Assembly (NCBI RefSeq): GCF_028554725.1
Contig: NC_071668.1
Location: forward strand, 78,152,719 to 78,216,718
Direction of reading: 5' to 3'
DNA length: 64,000 nt
From: Zeugodacus cucurbitae
Taxonomy: Eukaryota > Arthropoda > Insecta > Diptera > Tephritidae
In this document: one piece after another, positions 48,157-59,672 of the stretch
Position numbering within the stretch: the stretch's first letter is position 1
Layout: every line of letters starts with the position of its first letter
The notes under the pieces: generated by a model
Databases searched by the model: none
What the model was told of the DNA's origin: nothing
Seen by the model: only the letters and a program-made list of their open reading frames with translations
Program-made: the position numbers and the translations under genes

Positions 48157-51100
48157 GGCCTTTTTAACCATTAAGGCATGCCTGGGTGGAGTTTAGATTA
48201 AAGTTAGGTAAGGGGTTTGAACCAACCGACAAAAGTCTCGAAGGATCCCACACTGGCAACTATGCATACTAGTGATGTCAAGAATTCCTTAATCAGGATC
48301 AAAAGACCTTCATGTTTCGACGAACCCCTTTTAATCCTATCATACCTTTCTTAAATCGGCTTTCTATTAAATCCATACAATTCATTCAGTTCACACAAGA
48401 TATGTTTACCGAGATGTGCTTAGATGTTTCCAACTGGAACTCTTACATCCGCTCTGAGACCAGAAAGACCCCTCAGCCGGCTATCAAGCACCCGAGAGCT
48501 TCAACATCCAGCGCTAGAATGCAAGGAGGTCAATCAAACGAAATCGAGTCAACGTGTGAGGTGTAGTTGATTCCATCTAACTTTCGGCCACTGTCAGTCA
48601 TTCCAACTTACCTAAACTAATTAATATACTCATGTTTCTAAATCTATCGGTCGCATTTCTTTTAGCAAACAAAGTTTAAACCGTATCTCGGAATAGTCTC
48701 TTTAATACTATTTTGGAACTTAGAAGTTCGGTGAAACTCATATCGATTGTTTCACTCTGTTTCTGTTTATATTTCCTAAGAAATTTTGCAAAGAATTTTA
48801 ATGTGTTTTACCTAAGTGAATCCAAATTCATAAACAAGTGTTGGTAACTGACTTTTGCGCCTCATTATTTGTTCCAATTCTGGCGCGCTAGCAAGTCACT
48901 CCGACTGTTTCGCCTAACTAACCACACATATTTAATTTGCTGCAACACGTCATTGACTCCGGTTTGCATTTTCGTTTGTTATTTCATCGTTATTGCAGCA
49001 ACACTCGCAGGAGTGGCAATCAAATATATTGGCGACAGCAAACTCTGCATATGCGCTGCAACCCACTTTAAACCGCAGCCACCCAATTTTAAACCGCAGC
49101 AATCAGACGAGCACAATGCTACATGATGATGCCGCAATTCTTCAGCTCTACTTCTTCCGACACCGACAATACCTTCGGCAGCAGTGACGCTCTCTCTGTG
49201 TGGAAGTGTGTGTGTGCGGCTGGCGCTATGAATACTAAGCTCATGCCATCATAGCGCTGACTGTTGTTGTTGTTTTTGTTTCAATTGTTGTAGTTGTATA
49301 TTTGTTGTTTGGTGTCGTTTGGATGAGTTGAGTCAGTCTACTTGGCAGACTGAAGTGTATTAATGGATTTTGTGCCAGCACTCTTCGTATGTGGATGTGG
49401 ACGATTAGCGCGGCTCTGCGTATAAGTAACATTGATGTGCTCGCATGTGGCCGCATCCACATGTGTGTTTGGATTTGATGTGATTGCGTTGTGGATGAAA
49501 TGCAGCCATCACACCCACACACACACACCCACACGTTACCTACTCAGTTTGCTTGGCATTCATTTGAGCTTTGTTGGCTGGGTTGCTTTGCGCTGGCCCC
49601 TGTCTGCCTGTCTGTCGTTTGGCTTGCGGGCGACGGCTGCTTGGGATTGCCGCTGATAGGCTTAAATGTCTGCTTGCCGGCTTGTGAGTGATTTTAAATG
49701 GGCGCATATATTCCATGCAAAAACAACATCAATAAAAGCGATTGCCACACCAGAGACTGTAACAAAAGCAATACAATCGAGGGGAATGTCGGTGAAGTTG
49801 CCATAAAGAAAAGCGCATTTCAAGTTTGAGTTCATTTATTCCGAACGAGTTGGTTAGCTGTAGGGAAAAAAGAACTCACTATGCGAAGTTTCTCGTTATT
49901 TATCTGCTCGCCTGTTGAACTGCTGCTGCTCCATTGCTTATGCTGAACTTTACAGCTTGCTTGCTGTGGCAGAAGCAGTTAGCTTGAGCGATGACAAGGA
50001 TTATCAGTGGCAGTGGTAGTGGCAGTGGCTGTAGCAAATAACGGTAATGTGAAAAGCTTAGGAAACTGCAATAACAGCTACCGGAGAACACTCATTGAAC
50101 TTGCCAAGGCAGCACATATTCAAAGGCTCACACAATTTGTGCACCCAAATCATAATCACTATTTTGCAACTATCCGGTGAGAGTGAGAGAGAGAGAGGAG
50201 GAGGAGATTGGGCGGAGAGCTAACAGGGTTGAGGCGAAAGTGATTAGTTAGAGTCACTATGGCTTTGTATGCTTTTGTAATACTTGTTGTTGGTTGCTGC
50301 TTCGATATCGCAAAGTGTTTCGGACCAAATGGCTACACATTAATAGGCGTAAGGTAGCATGTGATTTAGGTTGGACACATGCAGGCGTGTGTGACCTGCA
50401 CTCTATGACATCGATTTGTGCTAATCTATAGGCAATTTTTCTGCATTTGCTATTTGCTCTGCTGGAGGGAGTGTGTGCGCTTTCACTCGATCTATTTTGT
50501 TTGCCATGTGAACTTCTACGGCCTAAATTTGACATTTATGCAGGAGCGCAATTGTTCAGTGATTTTAGGCTTGTTTAGATTTAAGTTGCTGAGGGTCTTA
50601 ATGGGATTTATTGAAGAGTTTGCTTAGATTATTTGCCTCAAATGAATCTTTCTATTAAAGTGTTGCTTATAAGTCCAATATGAGCTGTCTAAGCCTAAAC
50701 TTTTTTGAGTCTGTGCATTTAATTTAGCAACTTCAATTCAGTTTAAAAATATCTATATGCTTAAACACTCAACTATTGCTTACGTTTAACGCGAAGCTGT
50801 GTGTCATAATTCAATCGCAGCTTGATTAACATTTTCTGGCGAGTATTGCGAGCTTAAACCAACGCGAGCACACACATTAGCACACATTACATGACGCCAT
50901 TTGCAATTTTTATCCATTTTACACACTGCGTTATCAAAAACAGTTACGTGCAACGGCTTCAACACAGCTAGTGCAGCTCGGGTAGAGTAGCAGCCAGCTA
51001 AGCGCAACTGCGACGCCTAAAGCCACATTGAAGCCAATTTTAATGCCGCTAACTGATTGCATTTGCATAATGACCGAAATGAGTGCAACTATGTGCCGAA

Positions 51101-52140
51101 GCGTGGCTGCTGTCGATGTTGCAAGTGCTGTTGCAAATGTCACCAGTTGTGGCAATATAGCGCGCGTCGCCAACACCCGCACCGGAGCGCAAATCCAGTC
51201 ATACACATGCACACTCAGGTATGTGTGTGTATACTCACATGGGAGTTATTAATTTTGTGGCTGTTATATGGGGAGTGCCACTGATTTGCTGCTTTTTCGT
51301 TGTTGCTGCCACATAATTTTCAATTTTGCTACATTGCAGTATAAGTAACAAACAAAAACGCGCGGCGCTGTGCCACATGCCTCTCTCCGCCCGAACGGTT
51401 CACGTGTGCGGCACATAATGAAGCCATTAAAATGCAACTGCATTTAATTTGGGAATATTTCAATGTTTTGTGCGAAAAAGTGCTGGCGCTCCCGCTTGAC
51501 TTGATGTATCCTGGCACTGCTGACTTCTCTAATGTCAACTTACTTTTGCGTAATTACAAGCAATCATGGCGCGATCGCGTCGAATGTGTGAACTAGTTAA
51601 ACAGAAGGCATGCCTAAATGAGTTTTAATGGGTGGCACCAGCTTCTGAGAATTATGTTACTTACATAACTGAATGTGATATGCAAAAAGGATTTACAAGT
51701 TATGCAATTGTTGCTTGTTATTTCAGACTGTGGGGAGAATTTTATTAACTCTTCTTGCTATTTAAGATTACAAAAACCTACAATGTGTGTTCAAAAATAA
51801 CGGGAATTTTAAAACTTCCAATTCTGCAACCGGCCAATTGTCAATTTTTGTGTAAGTTAATATACCTATCTTTGAAGTACTCTAAAATTTTCAGCTGTAT
51901 TCATTGATTACTTCGTCTGTGGCAGCTCCTAAGGTTAGACGTTTTTTATGAGCCGGGTGATTTTCATTTGTTAAAAGCTCGAATTTCGTAGTTTGTTTTT
52001 GAATTATTGTCCAAAAACAATACTGTAACCATGTCCCAGCCTCTATATACTCCGATGCCTTCTTGTGACCTTTTCCCATTTCCAAAAATAAATAGGTCCT
52101 TAAAACGCCAACGTTTCACAAAATAGATGAAAATTGATTT
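48157..52140. other. Non-coding stretch
   Basis: I see no supported gene. An 84-codon frame at 48312-48566 has mixed composition but no recognised domain. A CA run lies near 49508-49528 and a GAGA-rich run (GAGAGTGAGAGAGAGAGAGG) near 50180-50200, which could bind GAGA-type factors. Frames at 49.2-51.5 kb are chance or repeat translations. Confidence 0.45.
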
Positions 52141-52145
52141 TATGT

Positions 52146-53140
52146 GGTCAATGACCTCCTCCAAAAATGTAAACAAAAATATCACGTGACCATGACTTGA
52201 CATCACGTGATCAGGCCTCCTCAAAATCACGACATCACGTGATCAGGTGGGGTCATTGACCTTTAAACAAAAATATCACGTGATATCAATTCGACATCAA
52301 GTGTCATTGACCTCCTCAAAAAGGTAAACAAAAATATCACGAGTTCTCAATTTGACATCACGTGATCAGAGTGGGTTTATTGACCTGTAAACAAAAATAT
52401 CACCGGATCTCAATTTGACATCACGTGATCAGAGTTGGGTCATTGACTTGTAAACAAAAATATCACGTGATCTTGACTTGACATCACGTGATCAGGGTGG
52501 GGTCATTGACTTCCTCAAAAAGGAAAGCAAAAATATCACGTGTTCTCCATTTGACATCACGTGATCAAAAATATAACGTGCCCTTGACTTGACATCACAT
52601 GATCAAGGTGGGGTCATTGACCTGTAACCAAAAATATCACGTGATTTCAATTTGACATCACATGATCACAGTGGGGTCATTGACCTGTAACCAAAAATAT
52701 CACGTGATTTCAATTTGACATCACATGATCAAGATGGGGTCATTGACCTGTAACCAAAAATTTTACGTGATCTCAATTAGACATCACGTGATCAGAGTGG
52801 GGTCATTGACCTCCTCAAAAAGGTAAAAAAAATATTACGTGTTCTCCATTTGACATCACGTGATCAGGGTGGGGTCATTGACCTGTAAACAAAAATATCA
52901 CGTGATCGCAATTTGACATCATGTCATCAGAGTGCGGTCATTGACGTGTATACAAAAATAGCACGTGACCTTGACTTGACATCACATGATCAGGGTGGGG
53001 TCATTGACCTGTAAACAAAAATATCACGTGATCTCAATTTGACATCACGTGATCATGATGGGGTCATTGACCCTCTCAAAAAGGTAAACAAAAATATTAC
53101 GTGACCTTGACGTGGCTTGACATCACGTGATCAGGTTCCT
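52146..53140 (+). repeat. 63-bp minisatellite rich in CACGTG E-boxes (~14 units)
   Basis: The unit reads approximately GGGTCATTGACCTGTAAAC, then AAAAATATCACGTGATC, TCAATTTGACATCACGTG and ATCAGAGTG. Starts of GGGTCATT at 52611, 52674, 52737, 52800, 52872, 52935, 52998 and 53061 give a period of 63 bp. One 72-bp step has CTCCTCAAAAAGGTAAA in place of CTGTAAA. I count 14 TCATTGAC-type anchors and about 19 intact CACGTG hexamers, most within the palindromic decamer ATCACGTGAT, normally two per unit. Units differ by point changes (CACATG, TACGTG, AACGTG), so the array is not freshly amplified. No frame crosses it. It lies about 4.2 kb past the stop codon of the Beat-like gene. Confidence 0.93.
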
Positions 53141-55889
53141 TCGCAAAATTGCAATAAATGTAAATAGACTAATGAATTAATATATTTTTCAAAAAGCGAT
53201 TATCTTTACTCTTCGTATAATTTTTGAAATTTTAGTCCAGTCATGGTACCAATCTTTAGAGGATCTTATATAGAATGAAAACATTTGCCTGAAGTAGGTT
53301 TTTTATACAGAATTATAGGCGTAGCTGAACGGAGAAATGATTAGCGTAGCTTTAGAAAACTTTAAGTATTTGGAATAGTGATAAGAAGAAGTTTTACTGT
53401 TTATCTTCGTCCAATATTCTTCTTTCTAAATATTATATTTAGATTTAGTCGAGTGTTATAAAGACAGTAACCGCTTAAAGTCTGTTTTTTCGACCATCTA
53501 ACCCGGATTGGATTGGTAAGTTGTGAATTTGCACCCATCTTTTTGTTCATTTTAAATGAAAATAGAATAGAATAATCAAAAATTGCTTTTAGTTTTTAGT
53601 GTTTTTATAAGTTCTTTATTCATGCATCGATTTGCTTCCATTTTGGCTGTATTCCATAGACATTTTTTATACATCTTAGCAATTAATATTTTGTTTAAAT
53701 AAATTTTTACCGCGAAAACGCTGCTTACTAAAATTTCATTTGAATTTTTCCGTTATAATTTGTTTTTGTTTCATTTTTTCAATGCAAACGTAAATGTTTA
53801 AATGCTTTTTTCTCGGGGGGTCTGCGTAACTCGGCGAAACAAGTTAATTATTTATGGATAAATCATAATTATGTGGTGTAAATTTTTGTGTCCGGGGAGC
53901 TATTTGTAAATATTTATAAGTTTTTTCAGCACTTAATTTAATTATAACTGAAATATTTGCATTTCATAAAGCAACAAATTCCCTCATATGGCACGTTTGC
54001 AACGCACACAGTCGCCGCAATTAGTTATGCGCTATTTTTTCAGCTTCTGTAGTTTTGTTAATATATTTTTGCTATAGTGTTTTCACAACTTTACTTGTGT
54101 GGGTGTGTGTGTATTTGTTAGTATAACTTTATGTTTGTTTGTATGTGTGTATGTGGGTATATGTATAATACATTGTAATTATGTTTGGCTTAATAATATA
54201 GACATGTTTTCACAAAAATTGTGTGCCTGTATGTATTTGTGTTTTTGTTTTTAAGTTTTTTTTTTTTTGTTGTTATTGCAGAGCAGCATTTGTTTGCATT
54301 TATTCGTCGAAAATATGATTATATATTTGTGTTGCACGAATGAGTGGGAAAAAATTGGTTTTTAATGGAAAAACACACACACAGTTTACTCTTTGGTTTA
54401 ACGCTTTTCGTAATTTTATTAAGTGTTGCTGCGGGAGGCTAATGGATTAACATTTGCTTTCATATACATAAATATTATTCCCATAAATACATATTTGCAG
54501 TTTATTTGCTTGCAGTAATACATTAATGCTAATGCTATATTTATACAGTTATGCAGTATGTATATATATATATAGTTCTGATTTTTTTTTAAATACAGTT
54601 CATCATACACATATTGCTCATGTGCAACCGCAGTGTACGCATACATTTGACTGCATGCACTTTTTAAATATATTTTTTTGTTTTTGTTTTTGCTTTTTAC
54701 AAAAGTAAGTGTTTTATTTATTTAATCTCAAGTATTTAATATAATTTTACATTACTTTACAAGTTTACTCTGTATTTTTTTATTTCCTATATATTTTATC
54801 GCTGAGCCTCTGCTTTGTCGGCATACTCGTAGCTACGTGCTCTTTACAAAGGAAACGCTAATTTCTTGCTACTAACTACTTAGAAAATAACCGAAAATTG
54901 TGTGCGCGTCTTACTTGCTAAGAATATGCGAGTTTTGCTTTGATAATTTACAGTGCTTTGATTTAGCTAATTTGAATGTACATTTTTAAATGCTAAAAAA
55001 TATAATAAATCGTGGAAATAACACGCTCATCATCGGAAAGGCAGAAAAGCTTAGTTTTAAGGTTAAAGTTTTGGGTGCAAGTAGTTCTCTGGATTCTATG
55101 CTCGATCTTACAATCATTCTGCTACTGAGAATATCTCTATTTTTTCTCTTTTGTTTATTTATAATTTATTTTATTTTTTGTATATAATTTGTATATATTA
55201 CCTATAGATTAAGTCATATGCTTCACCGTATTGCGATACTTTGCATTAATGCTTATAAATGCACAAGAAATTTTCACAACATTTGCAGCACAAAGTGTTC
55301 TACAATTAACTCTACTTTATTGAATATAATTTTTTTTTAATATCCATTATCATCTACTTTTATATTAATGCTTTTTTACATTGAACTTGCAGCCTTCAGA
55401 ACTTACAAAATAAATATTTTCTATATATATATATAGTACTAATTAAATTTATTTTTGTTTTTGTTGTGTTTTTCAGTTTTTATTTTGATTTCCTCTTTGG
55501 CTTACAAATTATTCCTTTTGTTTCGGTTGTCTAACACTCTATTCGTCTTTTTATAAGGGAAACCTGCTTAGGGTTGTTTAACAAAGTACGTATCTTCACT
55601 TACCTATACATATATAAATATTAATATTTTTTTTATATTTTATACTTACACACTTGAGTTTTCCAAAAAAAAAAAAATAGTAACTAGAGAGATCAGTTTT
55701 ATTTTTTACCTTATATTGTGAAAGGATTAATCATAAAGTAAGACTTTGAAATGAAATAAGGGTAAATGTAACTGGGAGTTTTTGGTAGTAAAATGCAAGG
55801 TTTAGGTTTTCTGATAATTTTATGATAGTCCAGAGATTTATCATGATCTATTGATTAATTTTGAGATATTCCAAGGCTTAGCTTTTATA
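53141..55889. other. Very AT-rich stretch, possible long 3' untranslated region
   Basis: No gene is seen. The sequence is T-rich on the plus strand with many T runs. It lies on the downstream side of the minus-strand Beat-like gene and could include long 3' untranslated sequence, but no specific processing site was identified. Confidence 0.4.
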
Positions 55890-56318
55890 CTCTCTCTAAA
55901 CCCTCAGTTCAGAAGATTTATCAAATCAGTAATGTAGTAATCGAATGTATTTGAAATAAAATGAAAGTAATGGTGAGATGAATGTATAATCTCTTTCAAG
56001 GCTCTCTCTAAACCCTCAGTTCAGAAGATTTATCAAGTCAGTAATGTAGTAATCTAAGGTCTTTGAAATAAAATGAAAGTAATGGTGAGATGAATGTATA
56101 ATCTCTTTCAAGGCTCTCTCTAAACCCTAAATTCAGAAGATTTATCAAGTCAGTAATGTAGTAATCTAATGGTAAGATGAATGTAGAATCTCTTTCAAGG
56201 CTCTCTCTAAACCCTCAGTTCAGAAGATTTATCAAGTCAGTAATGTAGTAATCGAATGTATTTGAAATAAAATGAAAGTAATGGCGAGATGAATGTAGAA
56301 TCTCTTTCTATATCTAGA
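55890..56318 (+). repeat. 112-bp tandem array, about four units
   Basis: Units begin at the words TCTCTCTAAACCCTCAGTTC. AAACCCT starts at 55898, 56010, 56122 and 56209, giving steps of 112, 112 and 87 bp. Shared inner words are AGAAGATTTATCAA, CAGTAATGTAGTAATC, GAAATAAAATGAAAGTAATG and AGATGAATGTA. The third unit has a 25-bp internal deletion, and the last ends at ATCTCTTTC. Units are nearly identical, so the array is young or homogenised. No coding frame is maintained. Confidence 0.93.
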
Positions 56319-57314
56319 CATATTTTCACTTAATTCTCTTCTTGCCTTCGCTCCTTCTTAATTTGCTTTCAAGTACTTACATTTGCACACATTTATAGTA
56401 CACTTTGAATACAATTAGATAAATTACTTTTAGATTATTTGGCGTATATTTGTGTATAACTGTAAAGTAATACGTAACTGTAATGTGGAGCTTTAAGTTG
56501 CTTTTTGTTTTATTTTTTATGTACATATATGCACGAGCTTAAGCACTTACCTTAATAATAAATATTTCACAAAATATCAAAGTAATTTTAGTAATCAATA
56601 CATGTTCAAAACGGTACTTATTGACATACAATTTAGTTGTGGGTATTTTTGCAATGAAATTTTCACTAGAAAATTTTCACTAGAAAAGAATGCAAGCACT
56701 TAAGTCGACAAATTAAGCGTTTAAAATTGTTGTTTGGATTGAAATTTCACAACAAAATCAAATTAACAGTTTCAATTACATTGAAAAATTATTAGTTTGC
56801 ACGAGTACATAATTGAAAGTACAACAATAAGTACGTTTGTATCTATGAGTACATGAGTAAATATAATATAAGTGGTTGGGTAAATATTGCATTTATATAG
56901 AACTTTTTCACTTTACACTTACGTAAGCATATAATTCACATATCAATGCGTAACTAATGTAAAACATGTTGCATATCACACTGCTGTTGTATGATAGTTT
57001 GGATGTACGAGTATATTAATTGCTTGCACACAAAGTGCTGTGGGCTTACATTAAATGGCTTATGGCTTTTTTGGTTTTCATGTGGGAAACACAAATTTGA
57101 ATTTTGGAATTTTTGAAAAATGAATATCTCAAATACATCCAAATGAAGTGTTTAATTATCTCGGGGGAAAATGCTTGAAGAACTCATCAATAATGCCAAA
57201 GGGAGTAATTTTGTATTTCAATGAAGTTCGACGTACTTTCAGCGTCCACTTCTCTGTGCGCTTTTCTTTACGAGTTCACATTTCTGGTTTATCTACAAAA
57301 TATAGGCGATGAAA
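56319..57314. other. Non-coding stretch downstream of the Beat-like gene
   Basis: AT-rich DNA with no gene. The start of the 3' untranslated region of the minus-strand Beat-like gene should lie at its right end, just below 57315. Confidence 0.4.
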
Positions 57315-58009
57315 TCATGTTGCTGTCGCCGTTGCCTCTGCGAGCAGCATTTTTGTTGGAACTGTAGCACTTGTTGTTGTTTTAGCTGTTTTCGCTTTAA
57401 TTGCTATTCGCATTGTTGGCAATGTTGTCGCCCCTTTCGGCGAGTGCTTTTGTAGTTGTAGTGCTTGCTGTTGTTGTCTGTGTGTTGCTGGCCTTTTTTC
57501 AAACCCAACTATGTGTTGCCGCTGCCGCTGTTGCTGGTGATGTAATTGTTGCTGCACGCTTATTCTCTCTATTAATTGTGAATTCGTCGTTTCATTTCGC
57601 GTTCGATATTTTGTTTGCTCGTCGGCGACTGCCCAGTTGCGGCAAACAGTCATTTCTGCCAGCGCTGTTGTTGCAACTGTTGTTGTTGCTGCTGTTGCCG
57701 CTTGTGTTGTCATTACAGCAGCTTTTGTAGTTGTTGCCTCGTCAGCACTTGTCCCACTTAATAGTTGCCCTTTGGCTCGCGTGAAGGTTTCATTATGCAC
57801 TATGGTTGTTGTTGTTGTACTGATTGCTTGTATTGTTGTTCCTTTTGACGCCATTGTTTCACGCCAAACAAACAATTGCCGGCATAATTGGTGAATATAT
57901 CGCATGGCATGCCAGGCCGCCAGCACCAGTGCCGTCCAACGCACCAGCCATGACAGGCAATGACAATGTTGTTGTGTTGCGCCATTGGCATTCAAGGATG
58001 AGACAGCAC
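57315..58009 (-). CDS. Beat-like gene, C-terminal exon
   Basis: This is the predicted last exon of a Beaten-path-like neuronal immunoglobulin-superfamily protein. A strong acceptor (TACTCTTTTGCAG) ends at 58010. The exon enters in the phase left by the 59498-59672 exon: one base plus GT makes a Gly codon. It encodes GAVSSLNANGATQQ, a hydrophobic stretch (LSWLVRWTALVLAAWHAM) that could be a membrane or lipid-anchor signal, then about 180 residues rich in Thr, Ala and Gln, ending at TGA (57315-57317). Frame and phase agree over 695 bp. The hydrophobic part fits the Beat family, in which several members are membrane-linked. The long low-complexity tail is unusual and derives from CAA/ACA-type repeats. 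Alternatively, an upstream in-frame ATG at 57852-57854 (MASKGTTIQ) begins an independent frame, which I think less likely. Confidence 0.6.
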
Positions 58010-59497
58010 CTGCAAAAGAGTATAACCAATTGAAGATAAGCAAATATGTAAAGTGTCTGTGTGTGTGCCCATGAAGTGTTTGCTTGCTGCAAACAATGAA
58101 GAGTGCAATTTAATTGGTATTCCAGTGAAGGATGCAACAAGATCCGAAGTATGCACTTGCAACAACAGCAGTAACAAAAGAAAATATGCTGCTTTTGAAC
58201 TTAATCACAGAGCACACAAAACCTGAAGAACGGCTACATACATATATATAAGTTTGGACTTTGTAACGCGAGCACAACTTTTTTACCGCGAATATTTGAG
58301 CTTCTGAACACTTTGGCATGGAGTCTATCTCTTAGAAAGATGATCAAGCTAAAAATTGCGTTTACACTGTTGCCTGAGTGCCTTCTATATTAAATAAGAG
58401 TTTATAATTTCTTCAAAATCTTGTTCCATCCTTGTTTTATCAATATATAAACTATACACTTGAAGCTTTAAAATTAAGTTAAGTTTTGCAATTCATTCGC
58501 TAAAAGGGGAAATGAAATCTATTGAGGCTCTTTAACTTTTCGAAGCCAGAAGATAAGGCCGAAACTCCAAATTTGTATAATCTTTTAAACATTCTAAGCA
58601 TCCGTATGCCATTATTCTACTATGAATGAGCTGTCAGTACGCTTTCGTTGGATCTCCCATCCAAAAATGTTTAATATAAATGGCGAAAGTGTGTACTACA
58701 CATGAATCTTGTTTCTCTCAATACAAAAACGTATTCAAATCATCATAATTATAAGCAGCGCCAGTTAGTTTGTATAAAATATTTCACGACATACTTAGCA
58801 ATTTGATAAACGTACTCGCGTGTGTGCATACGAAAAATGCTTTCAGCGAATGAATTGCTATGAAATTTACTAGTACATGTGTACTTATGTAAATTCAGTG
58901 CAGCAGGACAGGTGCGAGGGCTACAAACTGGCAACAGTTTCCATTGCACTTGCTCCAGATTTCTCCACACACTTTTAGAACGCTCTCCCCTCCAGAGTTT
59001 CAGCGCGCTGTTCGCTGTTGTAAACGTCACAGCTGGCTTTTTGAGTTCGGCAATACTTTTCACTACTTATTCCACAGCAAATATCTTCTGCTTTATGAAG
59101 AAGCGTGTACATATGGTATACCCACTATGTACTATGTGCTAAAAATGTATGTGGGGATTTAGTCAACCTAGTTTTATTTTGTTGTGCTTTATTTTGGCCA
59201 ACATTGTGCTGAAGAGAAGCGCCGAAATTGCATTTCTCTTGTATAAAAAGAGCTATGTGATTTTAATATGTTGTACCACCCCTCAAGTTGGAAGCTTACA
59301 AGTTTTTCTTTTTTTTATTCTAGATCCTTAAAGTTAATGCGATTCTAATCACTTATTCTCAGAATTTTGCTTCGGTTATTATGATTAAATGAGTGCAGTA
59401 CTGAGTCTCATCGAACATTTTAAACTGATATATTTATTATCAAGATATAGAACAAGCTATGATTACAGACACTCACTATCAATTCGTTTCCGCCTAC

Positions 59498-59672
59498 CTT
59501 TTATGTGCGTCGTGTAAGTGTCAGAACGATCTATCAACTGATCATCCTCCGAGTCAAAGTAATCATCTGAAAAGGTATTGACCGAGTTCATATTATGTTT
59601 GTGACGCTCCTCCTCAATCGATTTCTCCGTCGATTTCCAGTAGACATCGTGTATGTGTGCAGTACAGCGTAT
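59498..59672 (-). CDS. Beat-like gene, exon with the end of the second Ig domain
   Basis: Predicted internal exon, 175 bp. The acceptor TACTCTTTCCAG ends at 59673 and the donor AAAAG/GTAGGC follows 59498. Only one frame is open: IRCTAHIHDVYWKSTEKS, IEEERHKHNMNS, FSDDYFDSEDDQLIDRS, TYTTHIK. The Cys and the Tyr-Trp-x-Ser-x-Glu pattern match the last strand of the second Ig domain in Beat proteins, and the acidic part after it would be the juxtamembrane linker. It joins in phase 0 to the exon at 61075-61194 (GKLK + IRCTA) and in phase 1 to the exon at 57315-58009. If the donor were not used, the frame would stop at a TAA at 59463-59465, giving a shorter isoform without the hydrophobic segment. 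Confidence 0.72.

Noticed and set aside
48312..48566. 84-codon frame with mixed composition (MFRRTPFNPIIPF...)
   Set aside because: Looks somewhat protein-like, but no domain, splice partner or element context could be found.
52146..53140. Regular repeats resembling a CRISPR array
   Set aside because: There are no distinct spacers, the whole 63-bp unit repeats, and the DNA is animal nuclear sequence. It is a minisatellite.
57401..57894. Two plus-strand Val/Ala/Leu-rich open frames
   Set aside because: They are opposite-strand shadows of the repeat-rich Beat-like last exon.
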